DNA of 44,134 nt, taken from positions 1 to 44,134 of IMG/VR virus record IMGVR_UViG_3300047181_000115. One strand, written 5' to 3'. Within the stretch, counting starts at the first letter, position 1; every line of letters begins with the position of its first letter. The DNA is from a virus. The notes under the pieces are model-generated. The model had not been told where the DNA came from and did no database searches. It was given only the letters and a program-made list of their open reading frames with translations. Shown here one piece after another: positions 29,422 to 36,499 of the stretch. Position numbers and translations under genes: made by a program.

Positions 29422-29736
29422 ATGATCGACTTCGACGCATTCAACTCCGATCTCTTGGATATCGATGTATTCGCGCAAACGGCAACTTTCACCCCCGCGG
29501 GCGGGCAGCCCAAGGAGATCCGTACCTGCTTCGCCCTCGGGGTGGGGGATGTATCGCTTGGCGGGGAGATCGTGCCGCAGGGGGTCGTCGGGCAGGCTGG
29601 GTGCAGGTCCTTGGACATCGCAGGTGTGAAGAACGGCGATACGGTTGAGGTGGGCGGCGTGGCGTACCGCGTTCTCAAAATCCAGCCCGACGAGACCGGC
29701 TGGACGACGCTGTTTCTCGGGAAGAGGCATCCATGA
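29422..29736 (+). CDS. FII-like head-tail attachment protein
   Basis: A 104-residue protein beginning MIDFDAFNSDLLDIDVFAQTATF, followed by beta strands and the ending YRVLKIQPDETGWTTLFL. This matches lambda FII-like connectors that close the filled head and dock the tail. The end overlaps the next gene by four bases (ATGA), so no Z gene lies between, in contrast to lambda. Confidence 0.7.
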   Translation: MIDFDAFNSDLLDIDVFAQTATFTPAGGQPKEIRTCFALGVGDVSLGGEIVPQGVVGQAGCRSLDIAGVKNGDTVEVGGVAYRVLKIQPDETGWTTLFLGKRHP

Positions 29737-30137
29737 GCGTCCGCAGTTCCATCCTCGCTGACATGGAAGCGGTCCTTAAAGGCATATCCGGTGTGGGGGA
29801 TGTCTACACGGGCAAGTATGAGCAGGTGGATCTCGACCAGCTTACGCTTCCGGCGCTGTTCGTCCTGCAGGGGTCCGATCAGGAAGCCGCTCGGTCCACG
29901 GGATACGAGGTATTCACCTGGCGGGTAGTCGTCGAGGCGTGGTGCAAGGATACCGACGCCGAAACGGTTTTCGCATCGATCCATACGGCCTTGTCCGCCG
30001 ATCCGACCAGAGGCGGCACATCCATGAATTGCCGTCGTACCGGATCGGACATTTTATCCCTGGACCCCGGACGGGGCTTAATCGCCTTGCAGCAGACCTA
30101 CGAAATCTTGTATCGGCACCCCATCGGGTCGCCGTAG
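29733..30137 (+). CDS. Tail terminator protein, gpU-like
   Basis: A 134-residue protein with the layout of tail terminator proteins: an N-terminal helix (SSILADMEAVLKGI), a strand pair with PALFVLQGSDQ, and a C-terminal strand (GRGLIALQQTYEILYRHP). A hexamer of such a protein caps the tail tube and stops its growth. It lies directly between the FII-like protein and the tail tube protein, as expected for U. Confidence 0.7.
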   Translation: MSVRSSILADMEAVLKGISGVGDVYTGKYEQVDLDQLTLPALFVLQGSDQEAARSTGYEVFTWRVVVEAWCKDTDAETVFASIHTALSADPTRGGTSMNCRRTGSDILSLDPGRGLIALQQTYEILYRHPIGSP

Positions 30138-30149
30138 GAGGTCCGATTT

Positions 30150-31085
30150 ATGTTTAAGAACAAGGCATTGGTTCTTGCCAAGCAGGAAGTGACATACGGT
30201 ACGGACCCCACGCCCACCACGGCGACAAACGCCATCCTGACCGACCTTCCCGAGGTCGACGTCGTGATGAAGAAGTTGGACCGCCTAAACGTGAAGCCGT
30301 TTCTGGGCAACCGTCCCGCGATCAGCATCGGAGAGGCGATCAAGATCTCCTTTTCGACCGAGGTGAAAGGCAGCGGAGACTCGACCCCGGACACGCCTCC
30401 GGAGATCGGCGTCCTGTTCGTCGGATGCGGGATGCTGGAAACCGTAACTCCAACTACCGGACCGGTCGTCTACACCCCACAAGATGACCTCGAAGGTCCG
30501 TCGATCACGATCCATTTCTGGCAGCACGACATCCGGTACGTGGTCACCGGCTGCCGCGGCACTTGGTCCTTGGACGGGAAGGCCGGTGAGTTCGGCAAGA
30601 TCAAGTGGGAGTTCCAGGGGCTCTACGCTGGTCCCGCAGACCTTTCGATCCCAACCGACGCCGTGTACAACGCCTCCATCCCGCCCGCGCTTAAATCCGG
30701 ATTGTTTACCTTAGGGTCCTTCGCCGGGACGATCGAGAGTTTCAAGCTCACGTACGGGAACGATATCGCCAAGCGTCCGGATGTCAACGCGCCGACCGGG
30801 TTCCTCGCGCACTTCATCAAGGACCGCAAGGTCACGGCGGAGATCGACCCGGAGGCTCCCGCGCTCTCCTCGTTCAACCCCCTGACGCTATTAACCGACG
30901 GTACCGAGCAGCCGCTCTCCATCACATTCGGAGAGACGGTTGGCAACCGCATGAAGCTTGACTGCCCGAAGGTTGTCGTCGATTCGAGCAAGTTCGGGGA
31001 GCGGGAGGGGATCTTAACCCACGCCGTATCGCTTCTGGTCTGCCCGGACGCCGGCGAAGACGACGTTACCGTGACGTTCAACTAA
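30150..31085 (+). CDS. Tail tube protein
   Basis: A 311-residue beta-rich protein with the start typical of siphophage tube proteins (LVLAKQEVTYGTDPTPT) and the repeated pattern of long strands (SIGEAIKISFSTEVKG, VYTPQDDLEGPSITIHFW, GTWSLDGKAGEFGKIKWEF). It is longer than lambda V and may carry an extra surface domain in its C-terminal third. Stacked rings form the tail tube. It lies between terminator and chaperone genes, the standard place. Confidence 0.82.
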   Translation: MFKNKALVLAKQEVTYGTDPTPTTATNAILTDLPEVDVVMKKLDRLNVKPFLGNRPAISIGEAIKISFSTEVKGSGDSTPDTPPEIGVLFVGCGMLETVTPTTGPVVYTPQDDLEGPSITIHFWQHDIRYVVTGCRGTWSLDGKAGEFGKIKWEFQGLYAGPADLSIPTDAVYNASIPPALKSGLFTLGSFAGTIESFKLTYGNDIAKRPDVNAPTGFLAHFIKDRKVTAEIDPEAPALSSFNPLTLLTDGTEQPLSITFGETVGNRMKLDCPKVVVDSSKFGEREGILTHAVSLLVCPDAGEDDVTVTFN

Positions 31086-31100
31086 GAATTCGGAGGTTTT

Positions 31101-31526
31101 ATGAGAGACCTTAAAAAAGACGACCGGAACAAGCTCGTCTTAGACGACACGCTATCCGGTACGCAGATCGCTGTTTTCTATGCAACGCCCACGACCAGCC
31201 AGGTGAAATCGTACCGCCAGCAGTCGATCCGCCGGAAAGGAAACAAGGTCGTGGTCGACAACTTCGATCCGGCGCTCAAATTCGGCCTGGAGATCCTCAC
31301 GGGGTTCGAGGAGGGGGTGTTTGGGTACGACGGGCAGCCGATCTCCGCTGATCCGGAATCCCCGCACTACCGGGAGGACTGGAAGAATTTGCTTAAGGAA
31401 ACCGCCGCCGACATCGTGACGACCGTCGCGCATATCGTCTTCGACGGGATCCGGTCCGGGCAGAGCGCGGATGATGTCGAATTTGGCGAGGAGGCGGAAG
31501 AGATCGTCCCTTTGGGGAAGAACTGA
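31101..31526 (+). CDS. Tail assembly chaperone, short form (G)
   Basis: A 141-residue protein in the lambda G position between tube and tape-measure genes. It starts MRDLKKDDRNKLVLDDTLSG and ends with a helical acidic part (QSADDVEFGEEAEEIVPLGKN). It coats the tape-measure protein with the GT form while the tail assembles. GGAGG lies upstream. The last codons contain two candidate slippery heptamers for a -1 shift. Confidence 0.8.
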   Translation: MRDLKKDDRNKLVLDDTLSGTQIAVFYATPTTSQVKSYRQQSIRRKGNKVVVDNFDPALKFGLEILTGFEEGVFGYDGQPISADPESPHYREDWKNLLKETAADIVTTVAHIVFDGIRSGQSADDVEFGEEAEEIVPLGKN

Positions 31527-31789
31527 AGGCCCTTCGGGAGAACTGCACCCCGGAGCGCAAAAAAGGATGCGCCAAGGGTAGCGGGCCGCATCTGCCGGAA
31601 CTATGCGCGAGGTGTGAACACCGGGAACCGTATATCCCATCGACGTGGTTCAGCCATATTTGGTTTCTGTTCTCTCTGCAGCAGGGGGGCTTCCCCTTTG
31701 CTCAAAACGACCTCTCCATCGAGGAATGGCTGGATCTTGGTGCGATGAAGCGCGAATTGGAAACTCCGAAGGTGCCCGATGGCCAATGA
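31101..31789 (+). CDS. Tail assembly chaperone, frameshifted long form (GT)
   Basis: After base 31510 the frame one position back stays open until TGA 31787-31789, adding about 91 residues to G: EELKALRENC..., PYIPSTWFSHIWFLFSLQQGG and IEEWLDLGAMKRELE. No start codon of its own exists, so the T part can only be made by a -1 shift near the G stop, as in lambda. The T part has four cysteines near its beginning. It overlaps the tape-measure start by 11 bases. Confidence 0.78.
31508..31517 (+). promoter_or_regulatory. -1 ribosomal frameshift site of the tail chaperone
   Basis: Relative to the G frame the bases read C-CCT-TTG-GGG. This contains two overlapping X-XXY-YYZ heptamers, CCCTTTG (31508-31514) and TTTGGGG (31511-31517). 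The G stop is at 31524-31526. Confidence 0.7.
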
Positions 31790-34169
31790 GAACAGGATAA
31801 GCGTCGTCATCTCCGCCGATCCAACCGGTGCCGTCACCGGTATCCGGATGGTCGGGGACGAAACGGAGAAGCTGGGGGGGCGCACGCAGTCCTTCACGCA
31901 GCGCCTGAAATCCCATTGGGCTGAGGCTACCGTTGCCATCTATGCCGCAACGCGGGCATTTCAGGCGGTATGGGATTATGCAGACAAGGCGGCAAAGGTC
32001 GAGCAGGCGATGGCTTCTCTCGACGCCCTGACCCGGCAGTACGGCACGACAGCGGAGGAACTGACTGGGCGGATATCGGAAGCCTCTCGGGGCCTGATCG
32101 ATATGCACGACTCCGCCCGGATCGCCGGAGAGGGGATCCTGAAGGGGCTCGGCCCGGACCAGGCCACCCAAATGGCGTCCTGGGCGGTCTCCCTCTCCCA
32201 TATCAAAGGCGGGGCGGTATCCGCAGCCGAAGCGTTCGAGATGCTTTCCCAGTCCATCGCCACGGGCAGGGAGCGGGGACTGAAAGCACTCGTCGGCATA
32301 GTGGACCTGGAAGAAAAGTACGGGAAATACGCCGACACGATGAGCAAGGCCGAGAAGGCCCAGGCGATGCTTGCCATAGTGTCCGAACGGATGGCGCAGG
32401 TACAGGCGACGCTCGGGATAGAGACGGATTCGGCGGCCGACAAGATGGCCCGGTTCAAAAATCAGGTTGAAGATCTGAAAATCTCCATAGGCGATTTCGC
32501 TCTTCGAATCGGCCAGGCAATGTTCGGGGTGTTTCAGTCAATCGCCGGATCTATATCGATCATCATCGGGGCGATCTTCAAGCTGTTTGAAGCAAGTTCA
32601 TGGATCACGGACAAGCTCGGCATCACGAAGAGTGCGGCAGGAGGATGGAGCGATGCGGCTGAAGCGGCGCGGTTGTCCGGGGAGGACCTGAAGAAGAGGG
32701 CGCAGGAAAACTACGACTTGGCAGTGAGGAGGCGTTCTGCGACGGAATCGGGGACCGGCATCCCGCTTCCGGATGTCGGGGAAGGGTCCCGCAAACGGAC
32801 AGAGGAGTTGCTGGCGATTTACCGAAAATATATCGAAGAAAGGGATGCTCTCTCGGCAAGTGAACTCGACCGAGAACTTGTCCGTATCGAGGCGTGGAAA
32901 ATCGATCAAATAAAGATCCTCGACGACATTCGCGCAGGGAAAAGAGAGCGCGATGCGATGGAGGAGGATTACCAGGCGAAGAAGGCCGCCGCCACGATCG
33001 ATCGATCCCTGAAAATATCCGCCATCGAATTGAAGATGCACGAGGAGACGCAGAAAAGGAAACTCGAATCCACGCAGGCGATCGGGAAGGCATCCCTCGA
33101 TGCCGAGGAACAGCGCATCCGGGCCGGGCAGGAATTAAACGCGGCGGCTATCAAGTCTGGCCATACCACAGAGATGCAGGGAATCGCGGAGCGGGCCGCA
33201 TCCGACCGCGCCCTGCTCGAGATCCAGCGGCAGCGGAACTGGCTGGCGATGGAGGCTCTCTCCATCGAGGGGGAGTTTGTCGGGACGAACGCGCAACTTC
33301 TGGAGATCCTCGGGAAGGAAGCGGTTCTACAGGATCAGATCGCCTCGAGCAGGGCACTGGAGGCCAACGACCTATCCGCCCGGCAGGTGGAAGTAGAAGG
33401 GAAAATCGCGGATCTCATGCGGGAGCAGCGGGATCTGCTTTTTGAGCAGCAGGCCGCAAGGACGCAGGAGGCGTTTAGCAAGATCGGCGGGAGCGAGTTC
33501 GGCCAGAATCTGGGCGTGGTATCCGCCATCAACGCCGGGGAGGATCCGTACACCCAGGATTTCAAGCGCTGGTCGGATCTTCAGGACCAGAAGATCATGT
33601 ACCTCGAAGAGATCGGGGCGTCCGAGCAGCAGATCAAGGACGCCTATCGGGAGTACGACCTCCAGCAGGAGGCGATGGTCAACCAGCAGAAGGTTGCGAT
33701 GACCGCGGCTACCTTCGGGATGCTGGGATCGCTTGCCACCTCTCTCTACAACATGCAGGGGAAGCAGGGCGGCGCGGCGTTCGAAGCGATGAAGGCGTTT
33801 CGAATCGGCGAGACGATTATGAACACGTACTCCGCCGCTGTCGGTGCCTACAATGCGCTGGCGTCCATTCCGTACGTCGGACCGTTCCTTGGGGCGGCGG
33901 CAGCTGCGGCGGCGATAGCGTTCGGCATGGCGCAGGTCTCCGCAATCTCCTCCATGAAGCCAGGCGGCGGTGTTGCGGCGTCGGCATCCGTCGGCGGATT
34001 CGGAGGTGGCGCTCCATCCATCCCTTCCGCCCCTGCTCCCGCGACGCAGGAGGAGATTCATACATCGACCGTCAACGTCCACATCTACGGCAACGTCGTG
34101 GACCACGATAAATTCGCCCGGGAGCTTGTCCCGGCGATCACGAAAGCGATCGGAGACGGGGTCGCATGA
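31779..34169 (+). CDS. Tape-measure protein
   Basis: A 796-residue protein, mostly alpha-helical. It starts with ISVVISADPTGAVTGIRMV, has a hydrophobic stretch near 245-275 (FGVFQSIAGSISIIIGAIFKLF), a long coiled-coil middle with many Glu/Lys/Arg heptads (about 350-600), and a Gly/Ala-rich second hydrophobic region near 690-730 (AYNALASIPYVGPFLGAAAAAAAI). Such proteins set tail length and help DNA cross the cell envelope. The residue count would predict a tail of roughly 120 nm by the usual 1.5 angstrom per residue rule. Confidence 0.9.
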   Translation: MANENRISVVISADPTGAVTGIRMVGDETEKLGGRTQSFTQRLKSHWAEATVAIYAATRAFQAVWDYADKAAKVEQAMASLDALTRQYGTTAEELTGRISEASRGLIDMHDSARIAGEGILKGLGPDQATQMASWAVSLSHIKGGAVSAAEAFEMLSQSIATGRERGLKALVGIVDLEEKYGKYADTMSKAEKAQAMLAIVSERMAQVQATLGIETDSAADKMARFKNQVEDLKISIGDFALRIGQAMFGVFQSIAGSISIIIGAIFKLFEASSWITDKLGITKSAAGGWSDAAEAARLSGEDLKKRAQENYDLAVRRRSATESGTGIPLPDVGEGSRKRTEELLAIYRKYIEERDALSASELDRELVRIEAWKIDQIKILDDIRAGKRERDAMEEDYQAKKAAATIDRSLKISAIELKMHEETQKRKLESTQAIGKASLDAEEQRIRAGQELNAAAIKSGHTTEMQGIAERAASDRALLEIQRQRNWLAMEALSIEGEFVGTNAQLLEILGKEAVLQDQIASSRALEANDLSARQVEVEGKIADLMREQRDLLFEQQAARTQEAFSKIGGSEFGQNLGVVSAINAGEDPYTQDFKRWSDLQDQKIMYLEEIGASEQQIKDAYREYDLQQEAMVNQQKVAMTAATFGMLGSLATSLYNMQGKQGGAAFEAMKAFRIGETIMNTYSAAVGAYNALASIPYVGPFLGAAAAAAAIAFGMAQVSAISSMKPGGGVAASASVGGFGGGAPSIPSAPAPATQEEIHTSTVNVHIYGNVVDHDKFARELVPAITKAIGDGVA

Positions 34170-35269
34170 ACCCGATGATCCTCTACGACAACCGGTTCCT
34201 GGACGGCATTCCCATGGCGACCGACACCTCGCCGGGATTCTCCGCCTTAAACGTCGTGGATTTAAAGACCTTCACATTCTGGCAGGCGGGAGAGCCTGGG
34301 TATGAGGATATCGCCGTGGATTGCGGGGCCGCCAAGAGCGCGGATACCCTCGGGATCATCGGGCACAACCTGGGAACGGTGCAAGCGGACATATCCGTCG
34401 AGTCTTCCGACGATGGGGATACGTGGACGCAAGCATTGGAGCCGTTCACTCCGACAAGCGACATTGCCATCCTGAAAGTGTTCCCATCTGTCGCCGCGCG
34501 GTACTGGCGCGTGGTGATCGACCCGGCGCTCGATACTCTTCCGTACATCGCCGTGCTCGTGCTGGGGTCTAGGCTTACATTCCCCGTACCGATGGACGCG
34601 CCGTTTAAGCCGATCGAAGAGGGGATGGAATCAGGAAGCAAGCGCAGCAAAGCCGGCCACCTGCTGGCGCATTACGTCAAATACAAGCCGTATTCGATCT
34701 CTCCGCGATTCTCGTACCTTGACAGGAACTGGCTGGAATCGGTGTTCCTTCCGTTCTGGTTGAATTACGCAAGCGACCTCCATCCGTTCTTCTGGGGCTG
34801 GGATCTGGGCTCCTACCCGGAAGACGTCCGGTTCGTCCGATTCAAGGCGGAGTACACGTACAAACCGGAAGTGACCATTCTTAGCTATTACGATTCCCTC
34901 GACCTCGATCTCGAAGGAGTGCGGGAAGCGGTCAGTAGATTTACAGGGAGTGCGGTTGTAACGGCAGGTGTGGTTTTAACGGCAAGTGAGTATATGTACG
35001 GTGGGGGCTTAGATGGTTGCTCTGATTTAGTGTGGGTTCCTACAGGAGTTTCAGGGGCTACGGGGATAAAAGTATATGTTAAAGACGAGAATTTAAATAC
35101 TTATTCTCTCTTTGATACGTTGAGTCCAACCGAACTTACTTATCAAGCCACCGGATTATGGCTTATCCCTGATTCAGGGGGAGCCAGAACTTTCTATGTT
35201 CAATACTTTAATGGGGATGGGGCCATTATTGATTCCAATGAAGCAATATCTTTTGCGCGTCTGGCTTAA
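34166..35269 (+). CDS. Tail-tip protein with foreign low-GC C-terminus
   Basis: A 367-residue protein. The first 255 residues, GC-rich, include a discoidin-like beta domain (ADTLGIIGHNLGTVQADISVES) and FWLNYASDLHPFFWGWDLG, as in baseplate or distal-tail proteins following the tape measure. After about base 34930 the DNA turns AT-rich and the protein continues with 110 Gly/Ser/Thr/Tyr-rich residues (SEYMYGGGLDGCSDLVWVP...). The sharp change within one gene shows a recombination junction that swapped the C-terminal domain. Confidence 0.65.
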   Translation: MNPMILYDNRFLDGIPMATDTSPGFSALNVVDLKTFTFWQAGEPGYEDIAVDCGAAKSADTLGIIGHNLGTVQADISVESSDDGDTWTQALEPFTPTSDIAILKVFPSVAARYWRVVIDPALDTLPYIAVLVLGSRLTFPVPMDAPFKPIEEGMESGSKRSKAGHLLAHYVKYKPYSISPRFSYLDRNWLESVFLPFWLNYASDLHPFFWGWDLGSYPEDVRFVRFKAEYTYKPEVTILSYYDSLDLDLEGVREAVSRFTGSAVVTAGVVLTASEYMYGGGLDGCSDLVWVPTGVSGATGIKVYVKDENLNTYSLFDTLSPTELTYQATGLWLIPDSGGARTFYVQYFNGDGAIIDSNEAISFARLA

Positions 35270-35304
35270 TAAGCGAATCAGGAACTCATAAGGAGGGTTG
35301 CCCC

Positions 35305-35673
35305 ATGCCGTACTCAACTGTTGGAAAGAACCTGATGCTCGACGCCCTGCGGGGGACAAACCCAACGGTGGCCATCGCCTACGCCTCGCTTCACACGGCG
35401 AGTCCCGGCGATACCGGCACGAACGAAGTGACGGGTGGATCCCCGGCCTACGCACGGAAGGGGATCACGATTGCTGCCGCGTCCGGAGGCGAGGTTGCGG
35501 CGTCGACCCAGCCGGTCTTCGACGTCCCGGGAGGGACGACCGTAACCCACGTCGGCTTCTGGTCGGCGGTCTCCGGGGGGACGTTCCTTGGGAGTGCGGA
35601 CGTGACCGACGAAACCTTTGCCTCGCAGGGGACCTACACGCTCACGAGCGCGACGCTTGATCTGAACGCATAG
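35305..35673 (+). CDS. Small tail protein, unknown
   Basis: A 122-residue protein: MPYSTVGKNLMLDALRG, then VAIAYASLHTASPGDTGTNEVTGG and ARKGITIAAASGG. This pattern (ASLHT..PG..G.NE.TGG.YAR) is frequent in phage proteins near tail tips and fibres and forms an all-beta jelly-roll-like fold. Composition is again GC-rich, unlike the end of the preceding gene. AAGGAGG lies upstream. Confidence 0.7.
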   Translation: MPYSTVGKNLMLDALRGTNPTVAIAYASLHTASPGDTGTNEVTGGSPAYARKGITIAAASGGEVAASTQPVFDVPGGTTVTHVGFWSAVSGGTFLGSADVTDETFASQGTYTLTSATLDLNA

Positions 35674-35690
35674 GGCGGTAAGAAAGCGTC

Positions 35691-36476
35691 ATGAACAACG
35701 TTTCCGGCGGCGGATCTCTTGTTGTCGTAGGGAGCGTGGGAGCGCAGGAAACCGCCGTCCTCTCTGGCGGGGGATCTCTTATTGGCGTCGAGTCGAAAGG
35801 AAGTCTGGGATCTTCAGTCGTCTCTGGGAACGGGACCGTCGTCGTCGCAGGGCGAGCGGGGACGCGGAAGGTCGTCCTCGTCCATGGTGGCGGGAATACC
35901 GTGGCGGCGGGTTGGAAAGGTGCGAAGGTCGCGGCACACCTACCCGGTGGTGGCGCGGTCGTTATCACGTACATCCGAACGGGCGGCAGCATCCACTACG
36001 TATATCTCCCCGGTGGCGGGGCGGTGGTGGTGCAGGGGATCAAGGAGGCAAGAGCGCCTCCTGCCATTACTGGTGGCGGGGACTTCGTCGTTGCCGGCGT
36101 TCGTTTCTACACGGACGTCGCGGTCCGGGCTCCGGCCAAGTACGAACCGATTCGGCTGGTCTATCTCTATCTGGATTACTGCGGGAACGTATTCGGCACC
36201 TCCCCGTGCCTCGCTTCGGGCACACCTTGCTTTAACACGTGGAAGACCTGCAAATACCTATCCGCGTTCGACAACATCGGTAAGACGTACAAGTACAGCG
36301 AAGTCGACGCCGCGCTCCCGTTCAAGGGCATCCGCCCGTACGTAAAATCCGTGAAGCTGCTCCCCACGGAGATCAAGACGAATCTGACCGTGAACGCTCG
36401 GGTGTCCGTCACCATGGTGGATGAGATGGACCAGGATGTGGACACGGACCCATACCTCTCGGGCAGCCGGATCTGA
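35691..36476 (+). CDS. Repeat-bearing N-terminal piece of a split tail-hub protein
   Basis: A 261-residue protein with two parts. Residues 1-140 are seven imperfect 20-residue repeats of the type (S/P)GGGxxVVxGxKGxxxxxx. Residues 150-261 are the start of a tail-hub protein, with the Cys pattern LDYCGNVFGTSPCLASGTPCFN and TWKTCKYLSAFDN, ending VTMVDEMDQDVDTDPYLSGSRI. In related phage proteins this segment runs straight on into an RNP-rich domain that here appears only at residue 295 of the next protein. The gene thus looks like the first fragment of a hub gene split by a Kelch insertion. Confidence 0.65.
   Translation: MNNVSGGGSLVVVGSVGAQETAVLSGGGSLIGVESKGSLGSSVVSGNGTVVVAGRAGTRKVVLVHGGGNTVAAGWKGAKVAAHLPGGGAVVITYIRTGGSIHYVYLPGGGAVVVQGIKEARAPPAITGGGDFVVAGVRFYTDVAVRAPAKYEPIRLVYLYLDYCGNVFGTSPCLASGTPCFNTWKTCKYLSAFDNIGKTYKYSEVDAALPFKGIRPYVKSVKLLPTEIKTNLTVNARVSVTMVDEMDQDVDTDPYLSGSRI
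35694..36113 (+). repeat. Seven 60-bp coding repeats (20 residues each)
   Basis: The encoded units begin at each GGG triplet: SGGGSLVVVG, SGGGSLIGVE, SGNGTVVVAG, HGGGNTVAAG, PGGGAVVITY, PGGGAVVVQG and TGGGDFVVAG. The DNA copies have diverged, so the array is old or under selection for variety. Confidence 0.7.
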
Positions 36477-36499
36477 CGTTGAAGGGGAGAACGTAACGC

